64,000 nucleotides of DNA from a virus (IMGVR_UViG_3300020229_000001:30386-94385); one strand, 5' to 3'; positions 1 through 10,616 are shown, counted from the stretch's first letter. A program made the numbers and translations. Notes: generated from the sequence alone by a model not told the origin.

Positions 1-205
1 TCGGACCGGGATTGCCGCTCATTCTAGCGCAGAATGAAGCCTTTCTGCCAGCGTCGGCCTTGGTCTTTGGGTGCGGCGCAGGCGCCTTCAAGTTGCTGCC
101 AGTTGCCGCGTTGATTTTGGCTCGGCCCTTGGCTGTTAGCCCGGCGCCCCGGGAAACAGGAAGCTTATCTCCCTTCGATACAGATAGTTTTGGTGTTTTT
201 GGCAT
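1..205 (-). CDS. small Lys-rich phage protein, DUF6321-like (partial, runs off left edge)
   Basis: An open frame starts at the ATG at 205-203, just after the stop of the giant gene (TAA at 209-207), and stays open for 68 codons to the window edge. The product begins MPKTPKLSVSKG and contains GLTAKGRAKINAATGSNLKAP and SFCARMSGNPGP. From memory this is the pattern of the small DUF6321-type protein common in marine and freshwater phages, whose function is unknown. In that family the C-terminus normally reads like KALALKRWNC, which would lie outside the window. A badly shortened version of this gene sits at 62672-62728, next to the second copy of the giant gene. The family name is recalled rather than searched. 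Confidence 0.75.
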   Translation of the reverse strand, partial: MPKTPKLSVSKGDKLPVSRGAGLTAKGRAKINAATGSNLKAPAPHPKTKADAGRKASFCARMSGNPGP

Positions 206-1477
206 ATTATTCTTCGTCTTCTCCTTCAGCTTCTTTTCGCAGTTTTTCTGCCGCTTTGATTGCTTTTTCTTTTTCCATCAATTGCTTCATTAGCCCCTTA
301 TTGGGAGACTTAACGCCAGTGAGGTTTGCCTCATCGGCCTCGGACAAGAGTCGCACTGTTTCCCCTTTACGATCCACTTGGAACAAACCTCCAGCTTGGA
401 TGATGTCCAAAGAAAACTTGGCGGCGTCAGCGTAGTCCGCTGGCTCTGCTCCGCTCGTTGCCGCCCCGTACTTGCCAAACAATTCCTTCTCGTTAAACCA
501 CAGGGCAGCCTGCATATCGGCAATGGTAACAACAATCCCGGCTTGAGCAAGCCTAGCCTGAGCCTGCTCCATCGTTGTCTGCTGAAACGCCCGCTCGTTA
601 CTGGCCCGAGGTGCGCCAAGCGGCGTTGTGCGATCCTGCACCCAATTCTTGGCGGCTCTTCGTAATTCGGTTTTTCCCTTGAAGCTGCCAGTTCTGAATA
701 CTTTTTCAAGGTGCTCCGCAAACTCAAGCATCGCGCCGCTGTCTTCTAGTAATTTGTGGAATTCTTTTTTCGACCATCTGGGCGCGTCTTCTCCGTAAAG
801 GTAGGGCTCTTCAACTCCTTTTTTAATGAGCACTCGGTCGGTATATTCCTTGCCTTTTTTGAGCGCCTGATTTCTGTTGTATTCCTCAATCAACGAGTCT
901 TGAAACCGCTCAAATTGATGCCCTTCCTTGAGAGGATCATACTTAAATGAGCGACCAAGAATTCGATTCCACGTTCTGGTATACCAAAGGTCGGCGGTTA
1001 GCGTTGAGTAGTCGCCGTGGAGGTTATTAATGAAAGATCCGATCTTTGGCCCAAAGACCATAAACCCGGTCACCATTTGATTTTTGCCGCCCTCAACAGA
1101 CAGCGGCTCCCCGTTGTAATACAGGGAGGTGTCTTGCTTCAGATTCTTGTTCCAATTTGCAACAGTGTCCGTTTTGAACAAAAGGGCTCGGAGCTGACTT
1201 GGGGTATGCCTTGTCAGCAACTCGTGCAATTTCAGTATGTTGTTTTCAATCGCGGCAGTTTTATCGCCGAATGTGCCATGCAGTGCGGTGACAATTTCTG
1301 GAAGGGTTTTGCCATTTTCTAACATTAGCGTTACCCGAGTTGCCATTTTGCCATTCTCGAAGACGTCGTTGCCCTGAGACGCAATCCCGAGAACCGCATC
1401 GAAAACAAGGCTCTTGTCTGCGTCGTGCTGGGGAGACCCAACCTCGAGCCACGGAAAGAGTTGCGAGTACATTCCCT
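196..1477. repeat. left copy of a 1.28-kb diverged direct repeat
   Basis: This stretch aligns without net insertion or deletion to 62719-64000 at a constant offset of 62,523 nt. It covers the last 421 codons of the giant gene plus the stop/start junction. The copies differ at scattered bases and at roughly 13 residues over 421 (for example LENGKT versus LEQGKT, and GIVVTIADMQ versus GINVSIADMQ). It is therefore a related but not identical copy, not a clean terminal redundancy. Confidence 0.95.
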
Positions 1478-4400
1478 TCATCCGCTTCAGGGCCGCGTCG
1501 TACCATCCAATTGCGTTTGGAGACTTTGGATTCAGCGCGGCCCTCGCCATGTGCTGCTGAACCTCGTCGGCCACAACTGACGAAATGATATCCATCGCCC
1601 TCGGGCTATAGTCTCCGGGCAGGATTACCCCATCACTGGCCGCTCGATTCTGCAACGCATGAATCATGTCCGGGACGGCTGTCTCCCGCTTGCCTGCAAG
1701 CGTGTACGTTGACCTCACGGGCAGGATTTCGGTTCCTGCCAACAGCGGACTGGCGCTCCGGGCCATTGGGTCTACCGGGTACAGCTTGTCCTTTATGTAC
1801 TTGGCGTCGGAGTCACTGAGTCCGTACCGCTTGGCGTAGAGGGCTGGGTCGAAGATGTAGCCTTGCGCGGCTGCTGCCTTGGCGTAGTCGATAAGAAGGC
1901 TATCGATACTTCGTTGTAGTAAGGACTGTCCACCGGAAGTGGCTTGAAGCCAAACCGGGAGAACTCTCTGGTTGTCTCTTCCCTTGAATATTTTTTCAGT
2001 TTCATAAAGCTCTGAGGCTACAATTGTTTCGTATGATTGATCGATTGATGCTGATTTTTGGATTTCACTGAGCTTGCTGGCAAAGTCCTCGGTCCCAAAG
2101 TTGAGTGCCTTGATGCCCTTGCCGTCCGTTGTCGTAGAAACGTCTACGCCAACTTCTCTCGCTTTGTCAAAAGCCAACTTCAACTGGTCGTCGGTGAGCT
2201 TTGTAGAATGGATCAGGTATGCTGCCTGAGTGCCTTCTTTAAGGTCAATTGACGGCTTGTAGGTGATGCCAGCGTCTTGAGCAAAAGCAAGAGTTAGAAG
2301 CTGAGTGATTTGCTTTGCCTTGTCAAACGTAAGTTCAGGATGAACCAAATCAAAAGATGGTTCTACCTTCCCCTGCCACGTTCCTGCAATCGGCCTAATC
2401 TCCAGACCATCAAGGCCAAAGAAGTCTTTTAGTATCCCGTTGAAGCCATCGGATTTCAGAATGTCATGCACTGAGTCTCCAAGCTCTGCCATGCTGCGAA
2501 TTCCAAGCGGATTGGCGGTGAATGGAGCAGGGGTTGCCTTTAGCGACACCTCTTCAAACGACCTGTTTAGCTTTTTGACTTGAGCTTTCCACGCGGCGTC
2601 TTCCGGGCTCATGTTCTGCATCTTTTCCGGGAACTGCGAGCGCATCTCTTCGATCTGGGTGTCGAGCGCGGCAACCTTTTCCGCATAGGCGGCCTTCTTT
2701 GCTTCAAATTCCGCCGTTTTTTCAGGCTTCTTTGCGTTCTTAGCCGCCTCGTCTGCCTTGGCAAGCAACTCAAGTTGGCGTTGTTTTTTAAGCTGCAATT
2801 CGCCCCATGTTTCAACTGCTGCCTTTTGGCCGGAAACCGTTTTAAGCTGATCTCTTAGCTCGGATGCCGTTCTGTAGGTGTAACCGTGCTCACCGGGCTT
2901 GGCTCCAATCACAACGCTGAACATCCCGCGTTCATCAGTGATGGTTTTGGGAAGCGGAGCAATTGACGCAAGAGCAGGCAGACGCTCTTCCTCTTTTGGC
3001 TCTATTTTTATGCCTTCCAGCGCCCCGGGAATATTTTCGTTGTCCGGCATAAACCGCACCTGAGCACCTTCAAGGGCTCCCGAGGCGCTGGGGTCGGTTA
3101 GGAATGGTTTAATTTCGTCGTATTTTTCACGACTGATGGAGCCATTCACCATTTTAGTAAACAGCTTTCGATTAAACGCCTTGATGTCATTGGCATCCGA
3201 TGCATTTGCATAACGCATTGGCACATCGATGACAAAAATGGCCTCCTTTCCATCGGGGCCAAGCCCCGAAACCACATTTCCTTCGTGGGCATCTCGCAAA
3301 AATGTTTTTGCCTTTGGATTGTAGAATTCAAAAAGATTGCCTCTTACTATCCTGAAAAAGTTTCTTTGATTTAAATATGAATCAATTTGGTTAATTGATA
3401 ACGGGTCTAAAATTTTGACGTAAGGCTGCTCCGTGACAACATACGCACCGGGATCAGATCCCGTTACCCTTCCAGTAACAAGGTCTGAAAAATTTCCCTG
3501 AACATTGGCTTCCGATTCCTTTGCTTGATCGTGGATTCCCTTAACGGTGATTTTTGTTTCAGGGAAAAACTCATTGTGCAGTCGAATTCGGTCGAAATAA
3601 TCACCCCAGTTTTCTTCAAACATGGGAATATTTGTCCGCTTTTCAACTTTGCCATTTTCATTTCCAAGAATGACTTGATGCTCGGCCCCTGATTTATACC
3701 CCGACGCCCTCCACCTCTCGAGAAAGTCCCGATGATCCAAAAGCGCCCCGTGCTGGCGTGCTGCATCAACTAGACGGGTGTCTTGCGCTCGCTTTGCTGC
3801 CTCTGACGCACGGCGACTTTCAGTTTCTCCTCGAACCTGTTCTGATTCTGAATCCTTTCCTCTAACGGAACGCTCGAAAACACTTCCGAGATTCTCACTA
3901 GGTGCTCTCGACCCTTGTTTGTTTTGGCTGCTTCCTGCTCTACTAACCTCTCCCTCTCTGCTCTGTCTGGAATTAAGTATTCGTTCATATTCTTCTTTTT
4001 CGGCAAAATCGCCAGATTCTTTAGGATTACCATCAGGCATAAATCGAGCCTGACCGCCTTCCACAGAGGAGCGCATCTCGGGAGTAATGGCGACTTTCCA
4101 GATTTTGGGATTTTCTCCAATCTCTACAACTTCTCCACCTTCTCCGCGTCCCCGGTTGTTAAGCGCAACAACTGCGTGAGAACGGTTGGTGAACGTCATT
4201 GTTGGAGCGATATTTGGATTTCCTTGAATGACGTACTCTTTCTTGCCTTCAACCTCACCCGTTTCAACTTTAGCACCCCATTGCTTGACGTACTTGCCAA
4301 TTTCATTTGGTAGGATTTTGTCGTAAAAGCCTGTCATGCCTTCGCCGCCAATATCAAGGTCTAATCCGTCAGCTTTTGCGTATGCCGTAACCGGATCTGA

Positions 4401-7400
4401 TTGAGAATTGAGGTCAGCAATAAGCTTTTCTGCAAGTGGCTTCCCTATTGTGTCAGCTACCTCCTGAGCAGACAGTCCGGGTTTATTTATTACTGATACA
4501 GGAAGGTTTGATCCATCTGTGTTTTGGTATGCACTGACATGATACTTTCCGTCACCGTCATTTATTAGGTCAATGGCTGAGACATGTTTACTTAGGGAAT
4601 ACCGATCAGCTTGCGCTTCTCCTCCGGTCCAGCCAATCCAATTCTTGCCGTCAGCAACAGCTTTTTGAAGTGCGTGCTTGAATAGTTGAATGGGCCAATC
4701 TTTGCGGAATGGTGCGTCGGCAACGCCGTCTTGACGCATTGCTCCTGCGTTCATTAAGGCTGTCCATTCCTTGCGCTCTTCAGGTGTTGCCGCTTGCCCT
4801 TTTGCTTCAATTTCACGCACCCTATTATAATCGCGAAGTTGTTCATTTTTGTACCCTCTTTTCCTAGCCGCCTGATGCAGATCAGATTGCAACTCTTCAA
4901 TCAGCCTGCCAGTTCCAAAGTCTTGAGTGCGCATATGCGCAACATAGTTTGGAACGTCTGGAAAGTGGCTTGAGCGAAACTCTCCAACTCCAACAACATC
5001 GCTTTCTCCCCTGCCATCAATTCTGGCTTGATCTAATGTGTCATAAGTGCCTTGTTCTCCATCAATAAATTCAACATCAAAAGATCCATCGTTTAATTTT
5101 TTAAATGAAGCAATTGGGTCAATTTCTGTTTTAGACGGCATTCTAAGAACAACCTCTTCGTAGTTTGTGCCGCCGGGAAGCTTGTATTTGGAGTATTGCG
5201 TCTCGTCTTCTCCGTACTCAGAATCGATTTGGTTGGTCTCAGAAACGAACTCTTCCGCTTCTGGTCTACTCATCCCAAACATTTCCATTGCAGATTTCTC
5301 TGCTTCCTCAATTGTGTTAAATTTTGCAGCGCCTCCCCACTCTTCAGCTTCAGAGTAGAACTCGCCTTCAAAGGACTTTGCTTCTCGCATCCTCTGCGTC
5401 TCAAACTTTGCAACGTAACCGTCTTTCAAGAACTGCTTAACGTCATCTTTCGTGACATATCCTTTCTCCGCCTGCGCTGCGTCAATAAACTGATTGATGC
5501 CGCTCCATTTCATTTCGTCAGGCTTCACGCCACTACCCTTCTGCGGGTCCAGAATGCCCCTTATTTGCTCCGCACTGGCCCGATTAGGCATCTTGTTTAA
5601 TAGAACCCGTCCAGCCTTGCTGTAGAACCCGGGGGCGACCTTTGTAGGGTCTTCCTCACGCTCTGGCATGAAGCGAATGCCTGACGGGATTTTGCTAGAT
5701 GCCCACATGCTCCCGCCTTGCGGATCTGGTCTGCCAGTTTCCGTATCAAATAATTTTTCTCTTCGTAATGTAGCCTGTTTTGATATTGGCTCTCCGTATA
5801 GTTTTGTTGCACCAATGCTTTGAGCATATTTTGCAATTTCTCGGTACAAAGCTTCTCCGTATCCTTGTTTTTCAAACCCGGAAGAATTGGCAGACAGCAC
5901 CACCTTCAGGAGCTCTGGGTCATACGGATCTCTAGTGACAGTTGCGCTAGCCGCAACCTTGTTAGACATTTCCGGGTAAATGTAAATGTGCGTGTCTGGG
6001 TCTTCTTCAATTTCCTCAACTCTAGATTTGTATTTTGGCAACCTTGCCTTCATTACGTTCAGCTCTTCTTGAGTTGGTACGCGACGGTATTCATCTTCCA
6101 ATTTCTCAGGTATAAACCGGACCTGCGCTTCTGCTGGCTGAACCGTTGCCTTGATTTCACCAGTGCCTTTTGGGTCGTACTTAGCAGAGACTGATCCCAA
6201 ACCTTTTAGGATACTACCACCGAGCGCAGGACGCTGTTCTTCTTTAGCCTCCTGTTCGGGCATAAACCGGGCCTTGTACGGGATCGGGTACTTATACTCC
6301 GTGTTTGCGTTCTCTTCGGCAGCAGTGTGCGAATCAAGGCGGAATGATTTGATGATCTGGTCAAAGCTAGACTGTTTATCGAGCTTGCGTTCGGATCGGC
6401 TAAACTTGTTCCGGTCTAGGTCTGGAATAGACTCAACGTCGGGCACATTTGGATTTGGTGCGCCGAGCATCTTTTCGTAAATGGTTCGCTTGAGCTTTGC
6501 AACATTTGGGTCTGCATCGAGTCCCTGCCAGCCCGGGACACTTGCGTCGGGGTTCGCAAGGTTCGGAAGCAGCACCGTTCTAAACTCGTTCCAAAATTTT
6601 TGTGTGTCGCCGCCCCAAGGCTCAAACACTCCCTTGGCATATTTCTCATAAAGCCCAACCTTCCTACGAAGGTCGCTAATATCCCAAGCAGTTGTGTAAA
6701 AATTGCCAGCCTTTGAGAGGTGCAATTGCAATGGGACGATCTGCCGAATCTTTGGAGAAAACGCCTGATAGTTGCCTTTGTCATTCAACCGGGAGGCGTA
6801 ATCGATATCAAGCACCGTCCCGTCGCCCCGAGTCATTAGGTCGTCGTACTTAAACAACAGTTCCTTCATTGAGGCTGGAACAATACTTTCAGGAAGTGCA
6901 GCAATTGCCGCACGCTGCGCTGGAGTCATTTTTCCAGTGTAGTGCAGGTCTTCATCATCTTTTCCCTGCCCGCCTTTGATCGCCCGGAACCGTCCCAGCT
7001 CAGATGGATCTCCAGCGTTATCGATGGCATCACGGACCATTTGCACCCGGCGCTTAATATGCGCTACGGTTTCCTTGTTTTTGCGTTCTTTTGGCTTCCC
7101 GGTGGCCTCGTCGTAAGCAATCTGACGTTCTACTTGTACTCGCCCACCGACCGGGACTTCGAGTCCAACTAATTCAGGATGTAATTCTCCAAATCCCCGT
7201 TCCTTGTTTGGAACATTATCCCCAGTCGTATCGTCTTGGTGATAAATCCAACTACCTTCAGATGCGTTGTTGTCAGTTAGGTTAACCGTCTGCACTACCT
7301 TACCATCTGCGTCCGTAACTACAGCCACTGGAATCGTCTCAAATTTCCCTGTGTCCTTAAAATACTTGTTAAGCAACTCTTTTGAGTTTTTTACGTCTTT

Positions 7401-10400
7401 TGGCGTAATGGGCGCAGCCACCGCTTCTCCCGGCTCTGCGTCAGTAAAGTCGCCGTCGTACTTCTTCATCTCCCGCTCGACGTTGCGTATCGCACGCATT
7501 ACCTCAGGGCTGTACGTTGCGCCAACAAGCCCAGAAGTCCACTGTTTGTACACCGCTGGCCCTGCAATTGCGTACAAGTGATTCAACGCAGATTTGACGT
7601 TGTTGCTACTGACACGAGAAGCCAACCAGTTAATTCCTCGCTGCGCTGGAGACTCTGGGTCGCCAAAGAACCTTCCTGCGTGAGCTTCTGCGAGAGTTTC
7701 CTCCCGCATCAATTCAACAATCTTGTTCTTGTTAAAGTCGTTTGCCGCTTCATCCCAAACTCCAGCGGCTTCAGCGTAATCCTGAACTTGTTCTGCTGTC
7801 TTTCCTTCTAAATATTTTTTGTAAAATTTGCCAAACAGATCATCCCGGGACATTCCGGGCTCCGCAGGAGTGATTTGTCGCACATTGCCATTTTCATCAA
7901 CAGCCTCTGTGCCGAATATTTTGTTGAACAAAGGTGCGATCCGCTTGCGGTATTCGTCCTTGCCAAACAAGCCGTGCCCAACAACTTCGTGAGCAAGGAC
8001 GTTTGAGATAGCCTCCCCAGAAAGCTCTGCCTTTTTTAAAGCGTTTTCAACATTCACAAACACCGTATCTTTGGCAGGGTCCATCGTAAACCCGTCCTTG
8101 GCGGTGCCTTTCCCAATCATAATGCCGTCAGCGGTTGGATTCTTTTCTAACGCCTGCTCAATAGTCATTGGTGCTCCAACCCCATTGAAATTAGGGTTTT
8201 CCGTAATCATCTTGTCGATAATTTGGCTAGATGTAAGCAACTCAATGTTCATGTTGCTGTTAGGAGTCAGCACCCCGTTTATGAGGTTTGACACTTTCCC
8301 TAGCGACAATTTAATGCCATCCTCGAACGCTTGCCGGGCTTCCGGGGGCGCAACTATGTTTTCCTGATGGAGTCGATAAGCAAACTCGTAATCTGCTTTG
8401 GCCTTAGCCGCTTCAGGTGTATTTGCCCCGTTCACCATTTCGGCAAAATGCGTTTTCTGAGCCCGATCAAGGCGTTTTTCAGACTGCTTGATGACCTTGT
8501 CCCAGTTCAAATTTGTGACATTTTCTCGAGATTCTGGGCTTAACCCAAGCATAACCCTTTGAGCCTGTCGCATCTCTGCGTCTCGGTTCATTTTGTTGCG
8601 AATCGGATCATTCCCTACTAATCCTCCGAGAACCTGCCCGTGAATAAATCCATAGGTCGCAAACTCAGCCCACATTTGTGCAAACTCTTGAGCGTCCTTG
8701 TCTTCAAGTACTCCCATTGCAACCATCATTGGCAGCATTGACACGTTGTGTTGCACAAAGACGTTTGCGTTTTTTTCAATAAAATCCAACGCTTTGCCGC
8801 CACCAGCTTTTTGCGACCAGTTCAAAAATCGTTGCACCTCAGGAGATGCTGATTCCATTTTTTCTAACGCCTCAAAGCGGCCCAATTCAGCGCCGGATAA
8901 CCTTCCAGCTTTAAGTAGCTGCTGCCCAAGGCGAGGCGCAGCCGCAATCGCCTTACCAGCAAGCTGAATTCCAAGCCCAGTTCCTGCGCCTTTTAACGCC
9001 CCGGCCAGCGGATCATCAGACGCCAATGCACCAGCGCCAGCGCCAAGTAGAGTCGACCCGGCATATTTTACAGGTTTTGGAAGGCTTTCAAAGGCTGTTT
9101 TAGACCGATCAATGGTGTCTGCAATGTTGCCAAGTGGCTTTTCGAGCCACCCGGGCTGCTCTCGGGCAATTGCCTCCGCTTCACGCTGCGCTTGCAGTGC
9201 CGCGCTATCAGCGGCGTACATAACATTGCGAGCCTCACCAGTCTTTCCAGCCGCTCTCAACCCTCGACCTATTTGCTGACCTAACATGCTCAAATCTCGC
9301 ACAACTGCCCCGCCCAACCCAAACACGTTTAATGGCGATGTCATGGCAATTGCGCCAACTTGTTCAGGGTCTTCCCGTAGACGATTGGCTTCTTTTATTT
9401 GAGCTTGCACCCCAGTTTCAGCGGCTGCTTCTGCTTGCAATCGACGGTTAGCCCTCGCTGCTTCAATATTGCCTCCAAATCCAAAAACAGCGTCTTCTGC
9501 TGGGGGCATCAACTTTTCAACAACATCAACCCAGTATTTTTTAACGGCAGGATCTTGCCACAGGTCATCAATTGTTCTGGCCAAAACAGCGGGATTTTTT
9601 TCCCTCTGCATGTGGTCGATATACTTTGCATTCATCCGAGTTGCAAAGTTCTTCCTAGCTTGATCCATTGCTGGAGCAGCCGCAGCTTCACGCAATGCAG
9701 CTTCTTGCTCCATAGAGATGGCAGGAGCAATTGATGGGTCTGCTAGAGTCCCTTCCGCAGTGGCTTTAGCAATGCCAACCTTAGCCTTGTCCCAAAGCAT
9801 AGCTCTACCTTCAGAAAAATCCTTTGTTGCCTTTAAAAGGTCTTCTCTAGCCATCAAAAGGGCATCGCCAAACACCCGAGCGGACCGATACGTTTTGTCT
9901 CGGAGCGACAATTCAGCGTCTCGGATTTGCTGTTCGTTTAGTCCCTTTTTTTGCTCTTCAGTGAGCGTTTTGCCTTTCCCGAAATCTTCAGGGCTACCGA
10001 CATACACTGCGCCTGTAAGAGCATCCTTTGCTAGCCTGCCAGCGCCAGCAGCAAGAGGAGGCAAAGACGCCAACATTCCAACCCCGGCCTTCCCTGCGTC
10101 TGCAATTAAATCAAACGCACTTGTATCCTTGTTCCACCTGTAATCGAACAGAGACTGCAACTGCACAGGGTTTTCGGCCATGTTGTACCAAGGAACTGTC
10201 TTGTGTAGCTCCTCAAGGTCGTGCGGGTCGGTGATTCCTTTGAACACCGTTTCCGTAATCCCCTTGCGGGTGTTAGGATCAGTGATTCCAGCGTATGCAT
10301 TAAACTTGCCTGTTGGGCCAACCGGGACTGGGGCAAACTGCCCAGAGCCGAGTGCTCCGCTGCCAATCAACGAAGACTGTTCTGGAGGCGCAGTGCTGCC

Positions 10401-10613
10401 GACCATTTCGGGACGAAACATCTCGCCGCCACCAGACAGCGTGCCACCAGAAGTCTGCATTCCGGGGGATTCCCCCTTGAATGCAGCTAGAATTTCTTCA
10501 TCAGAAATGCCTTTTGCCTCTTCCTTGCTGTAAATAGGCTGACTGACAGATGGCTGTTCTCCCTTAAACGCAGCCAGAATTTCTTCGTCTGAAATCTTTG
10601 GAGTTTCAGCCAT
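207..10613 (-). CDS. giant multidomain polyvalent virion protein (3468 aa)
   Basis: This is probably a virion protein ejected into the host, of the polyvalent type known from phages and conjugative elements. Visible modules in order: a duplicated ISDEEILAAFKGE motif (residues 7-19 and 36-48); hydrophobic Ala/Gly-rich segments (about 170-195, 515-570, 625-665); a zincin-like site HEVVGH (875-880) with EETLAEA about 95 residues later as candidate third ligand; a GNAT-like acetyltransferase core GYGEALYREIAKYAQ (1584-1598); a polyvalent-associated module with EELQSDLHQ (1906-1914) and WIGWTGGEAQADRY (1992-2005); a kinase-like module with loop DAHEGNVV (2441-2448) and VIDV (2461-2464); a Lys/Glu-rich helical stretch (2600-2690); and a conserved C-terminal domain (3048-3468) repeated at 62730-64000. 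RF(M/I)P(E/D) motifs at 1449, 1499, 1647, 2190 and 2520 mark module edges. The size recalls the N4 virion RNA polymerase, but I see no polymerase motif. Enzyme assignments are inferences from motifs. Confidence 0.85.
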   Translation of the reverse strand: MAETPKISDEEILAAFKGEQPSVSQPIYSKEEAKGISDEEILAAFKGESPGMQTSGGTLSGGGEMFRPEMVGSTAPPEQSSLIGSGALGSGQFAPVPVGPTGKFNAYAGITDPNTRKGITETVFKGITDPHDLEELHKTVPWYNMAENPVQLQSLFDYRWNKDTSAFDLIADAGKAGVGMLASLPPLAAGAGRLAKDALTGAVYVGSPEDFGKGKTLTEEQKKGLNEQQIRDAELSLRDKTYRSARVFGDALLMAREDLLKATKDFSEGRAMLWDKAKVGIAKATAEGTLADPSIAPAISMEQEAALREAAAAPAMDQARKNFATRMNAKYIDHMQREKNPAVLARTIDDLWQDPAVKKYWVDVVEKLMPPAEDAVFGFGGNIEAARANRRLQAEAAAETGVQAQIKEANRLREDPEQVGAIAMTSPLNVFGLGGAVVRDLSMLGQQIGRGLRAAGKTGEARNVMYAADSAALQAQREAEAIAREQPGWLEKPLGNIADTIDRSKTAFESLPKPVKYAGSTLLGAGAGALASDDPLAGALKGAGTGLGIQLAGKAIAAAPRLGQQLLKAGRLSGAELGRFEALEKMESASPEVQRFLNWSQKAGGGKALDFIEKNANVFVQHNVSMLPMMVAMGVLEDKDAQEFAQMWAEFATYGFIHGQVLGGLVGNDPIRNKMNRDAEMRQAQRVMLGLSPESRENVTNLNWDKVIKQSEKRLDRAQKTHFAEMVNGANTPEAAKAKADYEFAYRLHQENIVAPPEARQAFEDGIKLSLGKVSNLINGVLTPNSNMNIELLTSSQIIDKMITENPNFNGVGAPMTIEQALEKNPTADGIMIGKGTAKDGFTMDPAKDTVFVNVENALKKAELSGEAISNVLAHEVVGHGLFGKDEYRKRIAPLFNKIFGTEAVDENGNVRQITPAEPGMSRDDLFGKFYKKYLEGKTAEQVQDYAEAAGVWDEAANDFNKNKIVELMREETLAEAHAGRFFGDPESPAQRGINWLASRVSSNNVKSALNHLYAIAGPAVYKQWTSGLVGATYSPEVMRAIRNVEREMKKYDGDFTDAEPGEAVAAPITPKDVKNSKELLNKYFKDTGKFETIPVAVVTDADGKVVQTVNLTDNNASEGSWIYHQDDTTGDNVPNKERGFGELHPELVGLEVPVGGRVQVERQIAYDEATGKPKERKNKETVAHIKRRVQMVRDAIDNAGDPSELGRFRAIKGGQGKDDEDLHYTGKMTPAQRAAIAALPESIVPASMKELLFKYDDLMTRGDGTVLDIDYASRLNDKGNYQAFSPKIRQIVPLQLHLSKAGNFYTTAWDISDLRRKVGLYEKYAKGVFEPWGGDTQKFWNEFRTVLLPNLANPDASVPGWQGLDADPNVAKLKRTIYEKMLGAPNPNVPDVESIPDLDRNKFSRSERKLDKQSSFDQIIKSFRLDSHTAAEENANTEYKYPIPYKARFMPEQEAKEEQRPALGGSILKGLGSVSAKYDPKGTGEIKATVQPAEAQVRFIPEKLEDEYRRVPTQEELNVMKARLPKYKSRVEEIEEDPDTHIYIYPEMSNKVAASATVTRDPYDPELLKVVLSANSSGFEKQGYGEALYREIAKYAQSIGATKLYGEPISKQATLRREKLFDTETGRPDPQGGSMWASSKIPSGIRFMPEREEDPTKVAPGFYSKAGRVLLNKMPNRASAEQIRGILDPQKGSGVKPDEMKWSGINQFIDAAQAEKGYVTKDDVKQFLKDGYVAKFETQRMREAKSFEGEFYSEAEEWGGAAKFNTIEEAEKSAMEMFGMSRPEAEEFVSETNQIDSEYGEDETQYSKYKLPGGTNYEEVVLRMPSKTEIDPIASFKKLNDGSFDVEFIDGEQGTYDTLDQARIDGRGESDVVGVGEFRSSHFPDVPNYVAHMRTQDFGTGRLIEELQSDLHQAARKRGYKNEQLRDYNRVREIEAKGQAATPEERKEWTALMNAGAMRQDGVADAPFRKDWPIQLFKHALQKAVADGKNWIGWTGGEAQADRYSLSKHVSAIDLINDGDGKYHVSAYQNTDGSNLPVSVINKPGLSAQEVADTIGKPLAEKLIADLNSQSDPVTAYAKADGLDLDIGGEGMTGFYDKILPNEIGKYVKQWGAKVETGEVEGKKEYVIQGNPNIAPTMTFTNRSHAVVALNNRGRGEGGEVVEIGENPKIWKVAITPEMRSSVEGGQARFMPDGNPKESGDFAEKEEYERILNSRQSREGEVSRAGSSQNKQGSRAPSENLGSVFERSVRGKDSESEQVRGETESRRASEAAKRAQDTRLVDAARQHGALLDHRDFLERWRASGYKSGAEHQVILGNENGKVEKRTNIPMFEENWGDYFDRIRLHNEFFPETKITVKGIHDQAKESEANVQGNFSDLVTGRVTGSDPGAYVVTEQPYVKILDPLSINQIDSYLNQRNFFRIVRGNLFEFYNPKAKTFLRDAHEGNVVSGLGPDGKEAIFVIDVPMRYANASDANDIKAFNRKLFTKMVNGSISREKYDEIKPFLTDPSASGALEGAQVRFMPDNENIPGALEGIKIEPKEEERLPALASIAPLPKTITDERGMFSVVIGAKPGEHGYTYRTASELRDQLKTVSGQKAAVETWGELQLKKQRQLELLAKADEAAKNAKKPEKTAEFEAKKAAYAEKVAALDTQIEEMRSQFPEKMQNMSPEDAAWKAQVKKLNRSFEEVSLKATPAPFTANPLGIRSMAELGDSVHDILKSDGFNGILKDFFGLDGLEIRPIAGTWQGKVEPSFDLVHPELTFDKAKQITQLLTLAFAQDAGITYKPSIDLKEGTQAAYLIHSTKLTDDQLKLAFDKAREVGVDVSTTTDGKGIKALNFGTEDFASKLSEIQKSASIDQSYETIVASELYETEKIFKGRDNQRVLPVWLQATSGGQSLLQRSIDSLLIDYAKAAAAQGYIFDPALYAKRYGLSDSDAKYIKDKLYPVDPMARSASPLLAGTEILPVRSTYTLAGKRETAVPDMIHALQNRAASDGVILPGDYSPRAMDIISSVVADEVQQHMARAALNPKSPNAIGWYDAALKRMKGMYSQLFPWLEVGSPQHDADKSLVFDAVLGIASQGNDVFENGKMATRVTLMLENGKTLPEIVTALHGTFGDKTAAIENNILKLHELLTRHTPSQLRALLFKTDTVANWNKNLKQDTSLYYNGEPLSVEGGKNQMVTGFMVFGPKIGSFINNLHGDYSTLTADLWYTRTWNRILGRSFKYDPLKEGHQFERFQDSLIEEYNRNQALKKGKEYTDRVLIKKGVEEPYLYGEDAPRWSKKEFHKLLEDSGAMLEFAEHLEKVFRTGSFKGKTELRRAAKNWVQDRTTPLGAPRASNERAFQQTTMEQAQARLAQAGIVVTIADMQAALWFNEKELFGKYGAATSGAEPADYADAAKFSLDIIQAGGLFQVDRKGETVRLLSEADEANLTGVKSPNKGLMKQLMEKEKAIKAAEKLRKEAEGEDEE

Positions 10614-10616
10614 AAA

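Noticed and set aside
207-10613. N4-like virion RNA polymerase
   Set aside because: Only the size matches; I find no T7/N4-type polymerase motifs and instead see polyvalent-protein modules.
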